Below, piece by piece: positions 53,169 through 63,300 of a DNA stretch of 64,000 nt. This DNA is from Pseudomonas solani. GTDB lineage: Bacteria; Pseudomonadota; Gammaproteobacteria; Pseudomonadales; Pseudomonadaceae. Position numbers and translations under genes: made by a program. Within the stretch, counting starts at the first letter, position 1, and each line of letters opens with the position of its first letter. Below the pieces are notes generated by a model. That model saw only the letters and a list, made by a program, of their open reading frames with translations. It had not been told where the DNA came from and did no database searches. Where the stretch lies: positions 1,386,501-1,450,500 of the forward strand of contig NZ_AP023081.1 in assembly GCF_026072635.1 (NCBI RefSeq), read 5' to 3'.

Positions 53169-54050
53169 ATGGCCCCCATCGCTTTCCTGCGCCGCCTCCT
53201 GGCCGGCGCCACCCTGATCGCCGCCACCGGCAGCGCCCTGGCCCAGCCCCTGCAACTGCAGGTCTACAACCCCGGCGACAAGGCCGTGTTCCCGGTCACC
53301 TCGTCGCTGATCCTCGGCGAGCACGACGCCCTGCTGGTGGACGCGCAGTTCTCCAGCCACGAGGCCGACGAACTGGTGAAACGCATCCAGGCCAGCGGCA
53401 AGCGCCTGACCACCATTTTCATCAGCCACGGCGACCCGGACTTCTACTTCGGCCTGGACACCCTGCTGCGCGCCTTCCCCGAGGCCAAGGTGCTGGCCAC
53501 CGCGCCGACCATCGAGCACATCAAGGCCACCAAGGACCTGAAGCTCGCCTACTGGGGCCCGATCCTCAAGGACGGCGCGCCCAAGGCCCTGGTAGTGCCG
53601 CAGCCGCTCAAGGGTGACAGCCTGGAACTGGAAGGCCAGCGCATCGAAGTGATCGGCCTGGACGGCGCCGACCCGGCCCACACCGGCCTGTGGATTCCCT
53701 CCCTGCGCACCCAGCTGGGCGGCGTGCTGGTGAGCGGCAACATGCATGTGTGGACCGCCGACTCGCAGAGCGTCGAATCGCGCCGTAACTGGATCGCCGC
53801 GCTGGACCGCATCGAAGCGCTGAAGCCCGAGCAGGTGATTCCCGGCCACTACCTGGGCGAGCGCGCCGCCGGCCTCGGCGACCTGCACTTCACCCGTGAC
53901 TACCTCAAGGCCCTGGAGCAGGAACTGCCCAAGGCGAAGAACGCCGCCGAGCTCACCGCCGCGATGAAGAAGCACTACCCGGGCCTGGCCGGCGAAGCCG
54001 ACCTCGAACTGAGCGCCAAGGTGCTCAAGGGCGAGATGCAGTGGCCCTGA
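53169..54050 (+). CDS. Exported metallo-beta-lactamase-fold protein with altered metal motif
   Basis: This 293-residue protein has a signal peptide (about 1-25, ending ALA) and an MBL fold. Strand and loop features are 'SSLILGEHDALLVDAQFS', 'TTIFISHGDPDFYFGLDTLL', 'VLVSGNMHVW' and 'PEQVIPGHYL'. The canonical HxHxDH is HGDPDF here: the first His and the Asp are kept, the second His is Asp and the last His is Phe. The later His of GNMH and PGHY remain. Metal use may differ or the substrate may be unusual. It is divergent from LysR. Confidence 0.82.
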   Translation: MAPIAFLRRLLAGATLIAATGSALAQPLQLQVYNPGDKAVFPVTSSLILGEHDALLVDAQFSSHEADELVKRIQASGKRLTTIFISHGDPDFYFGLDTLLRAFPEAKVLATAPTIEHIKATKDLKLAYWGPILKDGAPKALVVPQPLKGDSLELEGQRIEVIGLDGADPAHTGLWIPSLRTQLGGVLVSGNMHVWTADSQSVESRRNWIAALDRIEALKPEQVIPGHYLGERAAGLGDLHFTRDYLKALEQELPKAKNAAELTAAMKKHYPGLAGEADLELSAKVLKGEMQWP

Positions 54051-54117
54051 TCCACTGACGACGACAGCCACCGGCGTCGACGGCATACTGTGCGCCCGCC
54101 GAAAACCGGAGACTCAC

Positions 54118-54564
54118 ATGCCCAGCGCCTGGTGGCTGCTCGCCCTGCCCTTCATCGCCGGTGCCTTCCTGCCCTTGCAGGCCGGCATCAACGGCCTGCT
54201 GTCCAAGCAGGTGTCCAGCGTCATGGGCGCCGCGCTGATCTCCTTCCTGGTGGGCACCGTGGCGCTCTTCGCGGTGGCCGCCGTGCAGCGCGAGCTGCCC
54301 AGCTTCACGGCGCTGAAGGGGCTCACCTGGTGGCACTGGAGCGGTGGCCTGCTGGGCGCCGTGTTCATCGCCACCGCCGCCTTCGCCGGGCCGCGCATCG
54401 GTGCCATGCTGTTCATGGCCCTGGTCCTGGCCGGCCAGTTGAGCATGGCCCTGGTGCTCGACCACTACGGCTGGGCCGGCTACCGCGAAGCGCCCATCAG
54501 CCTTGGCAAGATCGCCGGCATGGCCCTGATCATCGGCGGCGTGTGGATGATCCGTCGCGGCTGA
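54118..54564 (+). CDS. Small DMT-family transporter (DUF606/YdcZ)
   Basis: This 148-residue, five-helix membrane protein has 'GAFLPLQAGINGLLSKQVSS', 'AALISFLVGTVALF' and 'GRIGAMLFMALVLAGQLSMAL'-like segments (here PRIGAMLFMALVLAGQLSM), the DUF606 pattern. Such half-size DMT proteins dimerise; the substrate is unknown. The start ATG 54118 has GGAG six bases before. It follows the MBL gene by 67 bases on the same strand. Confidence 0.85.
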   Translation: MPSAWWLLALPFIAGAFLPLQAGINGLLSKQVSSVMGAALISFLVGTVALFAVAAVQRELPSFTALKGLTWWHWSGGLLGAVFIATAAFAGPRIGAMLFMALVLAGQLSMALVLDHYGWAGYREAPISLGKIAGMALIIGGVWMIRRG

Positions 54565-54646
54565 CGAACTGCGATAGCCATTTGCTGCTATCGCCCGAGG
54601 AACGCGATAAGCTCTGCGCATCCAGCCGTATTTGTGATCACAGCAC

Positions 54647-55768
54647 ATGACTGACGCAGAGCTGCCGCAACAACCGGAGGGTTTCGCCCTCTGGCGCGAG
54701 ATCCAGGACACCCGCATCCGCACGCGCCTCGGCGGCCTCTACTACCTGCTGGCCTGGCTGCTTTCCTGGCTGTTCAGCGCAACGCCCCTGCAGTACCTCG
54801 GAGTCGGCCTGGCCGGCACCCTGTTCTTCGCCCTGATGATGGCCGGGCGCATCGCCCACGTACCGCCGAAGAACGGCTCGGAGCTGGAACTGCTGGGCTG
54901 GCTCAACCGCCACTGGACGCTGATCCTGGCCACCTGCCTGGCCTGGGGCCTGGCCCACGCCTGGCTGCTGCTGAACCCGGACTTCAGCGACTCGCGGATC
55001 ATCGCCACCCTCAGCACCATCGCCTTCAGCACCGCCATGGCCTTCAACTTCGCCATGCGCCGGGGCCGCGCCGTGGTCGCCATCCTGCTGCTCTACCTGC
55101 CGGGCCTGGTGGCCCTGGGCATCCACCCCGAGTCGATGCGCGCGGAGCTGGTGACCCTGGCCTTCTACCTCAGCTACCTGCTGCTGGCCCTGTCGCGCAG
55201 CCACCGCGAGTACCAGGGCACCCTGGAACTGGAGCTGCAACTGCTCGAGCAGCGCCAGCGCCTGGACGCCCTGAGCCGCACCGATGGCCTCACCCAGCTG
55301 GGCAACCGCTACCAGTTCAACAACCTGTTCCCCGCCATGGTCGCCAGCGCCGCGCGCCAGGGTTCGCCGCTGTCCCTGGTGCTGCTGGACATCGACTTCT
55401 TCAAGCGCATCAACGACGAGCACGGCCACGCCATGGGCGACCTGTGCCTGCAGCAGTTCGCCGAACGCATGCGCGAGGTGTTCCGCCGCGACAGCGATGC
55501 GCTGCTGCGCCTGGGGGGCGAGGAGTTCGGGGTGTTGATGCCCGAGACCGGGCTGAAACAGGCGTCGAAGCTGGCCGAGGACTTCCGCCGCGACCTGGCG
55601 GCCAAGGGCTTCGTGGTGAAGGGCGAAACCCTGCCGCTGACCACCAGCCTCGGCGTCGGCTGCTACGACCCGCAGCGCGACGGTGATGCCGAGGCCTTCT
55701 TCAAGCGCGTCGACGACGCGCTCTACCAGGCCAAGGAAAAGGGCCGCGACCGCCTGGAAACGGCCTGA
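54647..55768 (+). CDS. Membrane diguanylate cyclase (GGDEF)
   Basis: This 373-residue protein has about six N-terminal hydrophobic segments (residues 28-190), a short coiled coil and a C-terminal GGDEF domain. The active site reads LLRLGGEEFGVLM, an active variant. RDSD lies five residues before it, so the I-site is intact. 'DGLTQLGNRYQFNNLFP' and 'DIDFFKRINDEHGHAMGD' are typical. It should synthesise c-di-GMP. The N-terminal sensor is unclassified. Confidence 0.9.
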   Translation: MTDAELPQQPEGFALWREIQDTRIRTRLGGLYYLLAWLLSWLFSATPLQYLGVGLAGTLFFALMMAGRIAHVPPKNGSELELLGWLNRHWTLILATCLAWGLAHAWLLLNPDFSDSRIIATLSTIAFSTAMAFNFAMRRGRAVVAILLLYLPGLVALGIHPESMRAELVTLAFYLSYLLLALSRSHREYQGTLELELQLLEQRQRLDALSRTDGLTQLGNRYQFNNLFPAMVASAARQGSPLSLVLLDIDFFKRINDEHGHAMGDLCLQQFAERMREVFRRDSDALLRLGGEEFGVLMPETGLKQASKLAEDFRRDLAAKGFVVKGETLPLTTSLGVGCYDPQRDGDAEAFFKRVDDALYQAKEKGRDRLETA

Positions 55769-55789
55769 GCCCTTCCTCCGGGCGGCCCG

Positions 55790-57721
55790 TCAGAGACGGA
55801 AGCTGCCCATCTGCCGCGCCAGGTCATCGGCCAGGCGGCTGAGCACTTGGCAATCCTCGCGGCAGGCCCGCACTTCACCGGCGGTGGCACCCGCCAGGTC
55901 GGCGATGCCCTGGACGTTGCGGTTGATCTCCTCGGTGACCGACGACTGCTCCTCGGTGGCGGCCGCCACCTGGTGGTTCATGTCGCTGATCTTCTCGATC
56001 TGCTCGGTGATCGCCGACAGGGAGCTGCCGGTGCGCTGGCTGGCCTCGACACCGGTGCCGGTGGCCGACTGGCCGGCATGCATGGAGGTCACGGCCGTCT
56101 CGGCGCCGGACTTCAGGCGCTGGATCATCTGCTGGATTTCGTCGGTGGACGACTGCGTACGGCTGGCCAGGGTGCGCACCTCGTCGGCCACCACGGCGAA
56201 ACCACGGCCCATCTCGCCGGCGCGGGCCGCTTCGATGGCGGCGTTGAGCGCCAGCAGGTTGGTCTGCTCGGAGATGCCACGGATCACCGCCAGCACCTGG
56301 TCGATGGACGCCACCTGGGTGGCCAGTTCGGTCACCGCGCCCGCGGCGCCGCTGATCTCGCCGGACATGCGCTCGATATGGCCGATGGATTCGCCCACCA
56401 CCTTGCGCGCCTGCAGCGCCTCGTCGCGGGCCTGCTGCGAGCTGAGGGCGGCGTTGCCGGCGTTGCGGGCGATCTCCTGCACCGTCAGGCCCATCTCGTG
56501 CACGGCGGTGGCGACCATGTCGGTCATCTCCTGCTGCTGCACGGCGCGGCCGGCGGTGTTGTCGACTACGGTGGCCACCTGGCCCACGGCGGTACGCAGG
56601 CTCTGGCTGGTGGACAGGACTTCGGCGATGAGGCTGCGCTGGCCTTCGAGGAAGCGGTTGAAGCCCCGGGCCAGGTCGCCCAGTTCGTCGGCGCGGTTGT
56701 CGTTCAGGCGTCGGGTCAGGTCGCCGCCGCCACCGCCGATCTCCACCAGCGCGGAGGTCACCTGGCGGATCGGCCGCACCAGCCCACGGGCGAGGAACAC
56801 CACCAGCACCAGGAACAGCAGCGCCACGCCGATGCCCACCAGGCTGGTCATCACCAGCGCCTGGCGCGCCTCGCCGTAGATCTCCGCCTCGGGCACCTCG
56901 CTCACCAGCACCCAGTCGATGGACTGCAGCGGCTGCGCCAGGGCCAGGAAGGCCTCGCCATCACGCTCGAAGGTCACGGCCTTGCCCTCGCCTTGCAACA
57001 AGTGGCGGGCCGCATCGGCACCGGTCAGCTCCTGCAAGGTGCGGGTGTCGTTGAATTCGGACTGCGGGTGGATCTTCACCTTGCCGTCGGCGCTGGCCAG
57101 GTAGACGCGGCCGTTCTGGCCGAAGCGGAAGTTACGGATCAGGTCGCTCATGCCGCTGAGGCTGTAGCCCAGGCCGGCGACGCCCAGGGTCTTGCCGCCG
57201 GCGGAGACGCGCTGGTTGATGAACAGGGTCGGCTGGTGGGTGCTGGCGTCGACGTCGATGTCCAGCGAGCGGTCCTTGCTGCCATCGACGAAGCCGTAGA
57301 ACCAGTTGTTCTCCTGGGGGCCGCGGGTCAGCGTGCGGTTCAGGCCCTTGTCGGTGTAGTAGTTGCCCGAATCCAGCCCCACCAGGAAGGTGGTCAGCGC
57401 CTTCTGCTGGCCCTGCACGCCCGACAGGTAGCGGACGAAGTCCGGCTGCCGCGCGGCGTCCTCGCCGGCGCTGAGCCAGTCATGCACCAGGCTGTTCTGG
57501 GCGATGCCCTGGGCCGCGGTGAGCGGCTCGGCCAGTACCCGCTCGAGGTCGTTGCGGATCGCCAGCGTGCTTTTGGGCAAGGCTTCACCCACCAGGTAGC
57601 GGTCGGTGAGGCGGTTGACCACGGCGGAATAGATTCCGACCACGATGAGGATGCTGGCCAGCAGGGCTGCGCCCATGCTGAGGATCAGCTGCCACTGAAT
57701 ACTGCGTTGCCAGAGGCGCAT
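55790..57721 (-). CDS. Methyl-accepting chemotaxis protein with dCache sensor
   Basis: This 643-residue chemoreceptor has TM1 at about 12-32, a periplasmic dCache domain (about 40-290, with 'NNWFYGFVDGSKDRSLDIDV'), TM2 at about 300-322, HAMP ('RPIRQVTSALVEIGGGGGDL') and the signalling hairpin. The hairpin tip reads EQTNLLALNAAIEAARAGE, required for CheA/CheW binding. 'FAVVADEVRTLASRTQSS' follows. The ligand is unknown. ATG 57721 has AAGGAG eight bases before. It is convergent with the GGDEF gene. Confidence 0.93.
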   Translation of the reverse strand: MRLWQRSIQWQLILSMGAALLASILIVVGIYSAVVNRLTDRYLVGEALPKSTLAIRNDLERVLAEPLTAAQGIAQNSLVHDWLSAGEDAARQPDFVRYLSGVQGQQKALTTFLVGLDSGNYYTDKGLNRTLTRGPQENNWFYGFVDGSKDRSLDIDVDASTHQPTLFINQRVSAGGKTLGVAGLGYSLSGMSDLIRNFRFGQNGRVYLASADGKVKIHPQSEFNDTRTLQELTGADAARHLLQGEGKAVTFERDGEAFLALAQPLQSIDWVLVSEVPEAEIYGEARQALVMTSLVGIGVALLFLVLVVFLARGLVRPIRQVTSALVEIGGGGGDLTRRLNDNRADELGDLARGFNRFLEGQRSLIAEVLSTSQSLRTAVGQVATVVDNTAGRAVQQQEMTDMVATAVHEMGLTVQEIARNAGNAALSSQQARDEALQARKVVGESIGHIERMSGEISGAAGAVTELATQVASIDQVLAVIRGISEQTNLLALNAAIEAARAGEMGRGFAVVADEVRTLASRTQSSTDEIQQMIQRLKSGAETAVTSMHAGQSATGTGVEASQRTGSSLSAITEQIEKISDMNHQVAAATEEQSSVTEEINRNVQGIADLAGATAGEVRACREDCQVLSRLADDLARQMGSFRL

Positions 57722-57856
57722 GGAGGTGTCTCCTTGGAATTTTTATAGGGGCTCGGTGAGGACGGCGGCAGATTGTATACAGAGAATCGGACAATTCATC
57801 CGACTGAAATGTACAAGCTGTTATCGCCCAAGGGATATCCCTACTTGAGTCCAAAC

Positions 57857-60211
57857 TCATTCGATCACGCGGAACTCCAGACGAGCGGTAGCGCCGGCTT
57901 CGTCCAGCAGGCTCAGCTGGTGCCGGCCGAGGCCTTCGATCACCTGGTCGAAGGCGGCATCGGCGGCGCTTTCACCCAGTGGCTGGCCATCGAGGAACCA
58001 CCAGCGCCGGCCGCTGCCGCCTAGGGCCGAGAGGCGCACCCGCAGCGGCCCGTCACTGGCCGCCGGGCGCCGCAGCTGCCCGCCGGCGCGGAGGCCGACG
58101 ATGGTCAGCGGCGCGGCCGCCGGCGGCAGGGGCGGCGGGCAGGTGGGCGAAACCGCCGGCAGCAGCGCCGAACGCCGCTCGCGCCGGGGTAACCAGGGCT
58201 CCAGCGGGGCGGGCCAGAGATCGAGGTCGCGGCGCGTGGCGCCCGGGCAGTCCGGCGCGGTGCGCAAGCCTTGGGCGTCCAGCCACAGCGGCTGGCGCAG
58301 GCCGAGGCCCAGGGGCTGGTCGGCGGCCTGCAGGGTCGGCGGCACGGTACCGTCGAGGGTCCAGGCGAAGCGCTGGCGGCGGCAGTTGGGGTCGCCCTGG
58401 GGCAGCGCCTGCCCGAGGGGCCAGCAGATGGCGGCGATGCCCACCGAGGCGGGCTTTTCATCCAGCGGCTGGGCGAGGCCGCGCTGGACGTCGCGGTTGA
58501 GCAGCACGTCGTGCACCTGCACCAGCAAGGGCGCTGCCGAGGCCAGGCCGAACTGGCCGGGCACCGGCGTGCCGTCGGGGCGGCCGATCCATACACCGAC
58601 CAGGTAGCGCGGCCCCACGCCTATGGCCCAGGCGTCGCGGAAGCCGTAGCTGGTGCCGGTCTTCACCGCCAGCGCCGGGCGCAGCGGTGGCAGCGCGTGC
58701 GGGTCACGCTCGGGCTGCGCCTGGCCGGAGAGGATGCGCCGCACGATCCAGGCCGCCCCGGGCGACAGCAGGCGCTTTTCGCGCAGGGCGTCGTCGGGTT
58801 GCAGGCGCGGTGCGGCGGCGCGGCCTTGGCGGGCGAAGGCGGCATAGCCCCCCACCAGGTCTTCCAGACGCGCGCCGGCCCCGCCGAGGATCAGTGCCAG
58901 GTTCGGCTGCGCCCCCGCCGGCAGCACCAGTGGCAGGCCGGCGCTGCGCAGCTCGCCGGCGAAGCGCTTCGGCCCATAGGCTTCCAGCAGTTGCACGGCG
59001 GGCAGGTTGAGGGAGGTGGCCAGGGCGTCGCTGGCCGCCACCGGCCCGCTGAAACCACTGGAGAAGTTGCCGGGGCGGTAGTCGCCATAACGGCGCGGCA
59101 CGTCCTGCAACAGGGATTCGGAGTGGATCAGCCCGGCGTCCAGGGCCATGCCATAGAGGAAGGGCTTGAGGGTGGAACCCGGCGAGCGCAGGGCGCCGAC
59201 CATGTCGACATGGCCGAAGCGGCGCGCGTCATCCATCTCCACCGAGCCCAGGTACGCGCGCACCGCCATGGTCGAGTGCTCCACCACCAGGATCGCCGCC
59301 GAGGTGCGCTCGGGCAGGCGCGCACGCCAGCCCAGCAGCAGGTCCTCCATGCGCCGTTGCAGGGTCGCGTCCAGGGTGGTGCGGATCAGCGGCGGGCTGC
59401 CCGGCCGGTTCAGCCGTCGCGACAGCAGCGGCGCCAGGCTCGGCTCCCGGCGCGGCGCCAGCAGCACCGGTTCTTCCAGTGCCTCGTCCACCGCTACCTG
59501 GGGCCAGATGCCGTAGCCGGCGAGGCGCTGCAGCACCTTGTTCCGGGCTTCGGTGGCGCGCTGGGGGTGGCGGTCCGGGCGCAGGCGGCTCGGCGCCTGG
59601 GGCAGGACCGCCAGCAAGGCGGCCTCGGCACGGGTCAGTTGGCTCGGCGGTTTGCCCAGGTAGGCCCAGCTCGCCGCAGCCACCCCCTGCAGGGTGCCGC
59701 CGAACGGCGCGCGGTCCAGGTAGAGGGTGAGGATTTCGTCCTTGGACAGGTGCCACTCCAGCTGCAGGGTGCGCCACAGCTGGCGCAGCTTGCCGGCGAA
59801 GGTGCGCGGGTGCGGGTCGAGCAGCCGCGCCACCTGCATCGACAGGGTGCTGCCACCGGACACCACGCGCCCATCGCTGAAGTTCTGCCAGGCCGCACGG
59901 CCCAGGGCCAGCGGGTTGACCCCGGGATGACGGTAGAACCAGCGGTCCTCGTAGCCGAGCAGCGCCTCCAGGTAATAGGGCGAGACCTGCTGCGGGGTTA
60001 CCGGGTAGCGCCACACGCCTTCGGCATCGGCGAAGCGCCACAGCGGCGTGCCGTCCTCGGCCAGCACCACCCGCGCCTGGTCGTCCGCCGGCAGGGGCAG
60101 CGGGAACAGCCGGTCGGCGCCCCCGAGCAGCACAAGGAGCAGCAACGGCAGCGCAACCCAGCGGCGCTTCAGCAGGCGACGGGCACGGTGCAAGGTGGAG
60201 GGGAACGACAA
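57857..60211 (-). CDS. pbpC: Penicillin-binding protein 1C
   Basis: This 784-residue bifunctional peptidoglycan synthase has one membrane anchor (about 19-38), a GT51 glycosyltransferase ('GYEDRWFYRHPGVNPLAL', 'VSGGSTLSMQVARLL') and a transpeptidase with SxxK in 'RSPGSTLKPFLYG' and KTG in 'LAVKTGTSYGFRDAW'. The C-terminal BiPBP_C domain is present. The length is typical. It lies about 160 bases downstream of the alpha-2-macroglobulin gene on the same strand, the conserved pbpC/A2M pairing thought to couple envelope repair to protease trapping. Confidence 0.94.
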   Translation of the reverse strand: MSFPSTLHRARRLLKRRWVALPLLLLVLLGGADRLFPLPLPADDQARVVLAEDGTPLWRFADAEGVWRYPVTPQQVSPYYLEALLGYEDRWFYRHPGVNPLALGRAAWQNFSDGRVVSGGSTLSMQVARLLDPHPRTFAGKLRQLWRTLQLEWHLSKDEILTLYLDRAPFGGTLQGVAAASWAYLGKPPSQLTRAEAALLAVLPQAPSRLRPDRHPQRATEARNKVLQRLAGYGIWPQVAVDEALEEPVLLAPRREPSLAPLLSRRLNRPGSPPLIRTTLDATLQRRMEDLLLGWRARLPERTSAAILVVEHSTMAVRAYLGSVEMDDARRFGHVDMVGALRSPGSTLKPFLYGMALDAGLIHSESLLQDVPRRYGDYRPGNFSSGFSGPVAASDALATSLNLPAVQLLEAYGPKRFAGELRSAGLPLVLPAGAQPNLALILGGAGARLEDLVGGYAAFARQGRAAAPRLQPDDALREKRLLSPGAAWIVRRILSGQAQPERDPHALPPLRPALAVKTGTSYGFRDAWAIGVGPRYLVGVWIGRPDGTPVPGQFGLASAAPLLVQVHDVLLNRDVQRGLAQPLDEKPASVGIAAICWPLGQALPQGDPNCRRQRFAWTLDGTVPPTLQAADQPLGLGLRQPLWLDAQGLRTAPDCPGATRRDLDLWPAPLEPWLPRRERRSALLPAVSPTCPPPLPPAAAPLTIVGLRAGGQLRRPAASDGPLRVRLSALGGSGRRWWFLDGQPLGESAADAAFDQVIEGLGRHQLSLLDEAGATARLEFRVIE

Positions 60212-60263
60212 GAATGAGGGCTCCGAAGTGGGACCGTGCGACAGGCCGCTTCGAGGCGACCTG

Positions 60264-60300
60264 ATGATGGGTTTCGCTTCGCTCTACCCATCCTACGAAT
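60264..60300. repeat. Dispersed intergenic motif (GGGTTTCGC / CATCCTACG)
   Basis: ATGGGTTTCGCTTCGCTC followed by TACCCATCCTACGAATG lies between pbpC and the macroglobulin gene. Copies are at 14423 and 23913 (inverted), 14717 and 52006. Confidence 0.65.
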
Positions 60301-60371
60301 GAGCGGCACGTTCGCGGGAATGACGGCACCTGACCGTCACCCTCGCGAACACGAGGCCTACTCGAATAGCC

Positions 60372-63300
60372 TCAGCGGGCCTTGACCACCATTTCCTCCG
60401 GCGCATCGCCCAGTGCCTGCCATTCCGGGCGGTACATCGACTCCACCTGGGGCGGCGGCACGCGGTAGCGGCCGGGGGTTACGGCGCGGGCCAGGTACAG
60501 CAGGTGGGTGCGTTCGTACTCGCGGATATCCACCGCCGCGACGAAGCGGTCGTCACGGAATTCCTGGTGCTTGATCGCGGCGTTCTGCATCGCTTCCTGC
60601 CACTCCTTAACCTCGCTGCTGGCGTCCTGCAGGCTGGCGGCGCTCTGCCCCAGGTTCTGGTTCTCCGGCTCCAGGCCGGCGGGCAGCAGGTCCACCACCA
60701 GGGCGTCGGGCGCGCGCATCTTGGCCTCGATGCCGATGTGCACCAGCACTAGCTGGCCGCTTTCCAGGTTGCGGATATCCAGCGGCTTGCCGTCCATGCC
60801 CAGGTACTCGCGGTGGATGGTGAAGTTCTCACCCCCCGCCTTGGGCGCCTGGCTCGGGTAGCCGGACAGGGTCAGGCGCTGGTAGAGCGGCGCCTTGGTC
60901 TGGCTGGCCAGGGTCAGGGGTTCGGCCAGTTGCGCCTCGTCCAGCTTGAGCCCGCCCCGGTTGTTGTCCAGGGCATGACGCTGGCCGGCCACTTCCAGGC
61001 TGGCCTGCCATTGCGGCTCGGCCTTGCCCAGCAGGCTGCGGCCGGCGAGGAACAGCGCGTTGCGATCCTGGGTCGACAGCCACTCCTTGGAGGCCAGCAG
61101 GTCGGCGAGATCGAACAGCAGCGCTTCGCGGCGATCGCCGGCGAGGTCGTTCTCTTCCAGCAGGGCGAGGATCATCGCCTGGTCACGCAGGCGGCTGCCG
61201 TAGTCGTCGAGCCAGAAAGTGTCGTCGCGCTGCACGGCGAGCCCGGCGTCCAGGGCCAGGTCGGCGCGGGGCTGGTCGCCCATGGCCTTGAGGGCGACGG
61301 CCAGTTGCACCAGCGGCAGGCCGGAGCGCGAATCGGCGCGACGCTCGTACAGGCTGCGCAGGGCCCCCAGGGGCGCCTGCTGGCTGCGGGCGAGCACGTA
61401 GCCGGCATAGGCCTGAACGGCAAAACGGCTGTGGCCGGGGTACTGGCTGTAGGAGACCTCGATCAGGCTCGGCTCCTGCAGGTAGCGCAGCAGGCGCTCG
61501 TTGGCGCGCTTCAGCGGTTCGGCGGGCACGGCGAAGCCCTGGTCACGGGCGCGCAGGAGGAAGTCGCTGACATAGGCGGTGAGCCAGTACTCCTCTTCGC
61601 TCTCCGCGCTCCACAGGCCGAAGCTGCCGTTGTAGCGCTGCATGCCCAGCAGGCGCTCGATGCCGATCTCGATGGCGCGGCGGCGCGCTTCGTCCTTCTC
61701 ACCTTCGATGCCCAGGCGCGACAGGGTCGCCGCATCCGCATAGAGCGAGGGGTAGAGGCCGCTGGTGGTCTGCTCGGCGCAGCCGTAGGGGTAGGCACGC
61801 AGGGCGCGGATCTGCTCGCCGATGTTCAGCGGCGGGCGCGAGGAGACGGCCAGCAACGCTTCACGCCCGGCCGGCTCGAAGGCGTCCAGGGTGCCGGCAG
61901 GCAGGCTCCAGCTGTCGCCCTTGAGCACCGCGCGGAAGTTCTTCACCAGCGCCGGCCAGGCCGGGCGGATGCCCAGGGTCCAGTCACGGGCGAAGGGTTG
62001 CAGGGTTTCGCCGGGCAGCTCCATGCCGTTGACCGAGACCTTGAGCCGGCCCTGCCCGTAGCCACCTAGGGCGCGCACCGGGATGCGCAGGGTGGTGCGC
62101 TGGCCGTCGGCCAGTTGCAGCGGTGCGGTCTGGCTGCCGGGGCTGTCGGACAGGCGCAGCTGGCCTTCTGCTTCCAGGCGCACATCCAGTGCCTGGGGCT
62201 TGCCGGAGAGGTTGGTCAGGTCCAGCGCCACGGTGGTTTCGTCGCCACCGGCAAGGAAGCGCGGCGCCGAGAGTTCGGCCACCAGGGGCGCGGCCACCAC
62301 CGTCTTGGCTTCGGCCATGCCGTAGCGGTCGTCGCTCCAGGCCTGGGCCATCAGGCGCAGTTCGCCGTTGAAGTCGGGGATATCGAGGCTGAGCTCGCCC
62401 TCGCCCTTGTCGTCCAGGGTCAGCGGCACGCTTTGCAGCGCCACCAGGCGCACCTGGGTCTGCGGACGCTTGCCACCGGCGGTGAGGCCGGCGTCACCGC
62501 CAAAGGCGATGGATGCCAGGCGCCCCTGCCCCGCTTCGATGAGCTGGCCATAGACGTCGAGCTGGTCGGCGCCATAGGCCTTGCGCCCGAACAGCGCGGC
62601 GAAGGGGTCCGGCGTGGCGTAGTTGGTGATGTTGAGGATGCCGACATCCACCGCGGCGACCAGCACACGCACCTGGCGCGCCGGGCTGCCATCGGCGTTC
62701 CTGGCTTGCACATGCACCGCCAGCGGCTGGCTGGGGCGCATCTTCTCCGGGGCGCTGAGGGTCAGCGCCAGCTTGCGCTGGGCGCGGTCGATGGGCAGGT
62801 GCAGCAGGCCGACGGCGCGGCGCGGGGTGACCCGCTCCTTGCGCTCGCCGGGGCGTACCACCAGGGCGCTGACGTACAGGTCGTGGCGCGCCCATTCGCG
62901 GGCGATGGGGATCTCGAAGGCCTTGCCCTCGGCGGGCACCTCGATGCTCTGCCACCAGAGCGGGCCGTCAGCCGACTCCACCAGCAGGTAGCCGCTGCCG
63001 GCCGCGGGCGGGGTGACGGTGACCTTGGCCACCTCGCCTTCGCCGTAGGCGGGCTTGTCCAGCGCCAGCTTGACCTGGTCGGGGCGCACCGCGCCGCCGT
63101 CGGTGTTGTCCTGCCAGCGGTAGCCGGCCCAGAAGCGCAGGCTGCTGATAACACCGCTTTGCGGGTCTTCGACCTCGACGCGGTAGGCGCCCCACTCCAC
63201 CGGGAAGCTGACCTTGGTGGTGCCGTTGGCGGCGACGTCGACCAATTGCTCGTCGACGTTCAAGAACTTCTCGTTGTAGTGGTAGCTCCAGCCTTCGCCG

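Noticed and set aside
58271..60217. 648-codon open frame opposite pbpC
   Set aside because: Antisense shadow; the PBP catalytic motifs lie on the minus strand.
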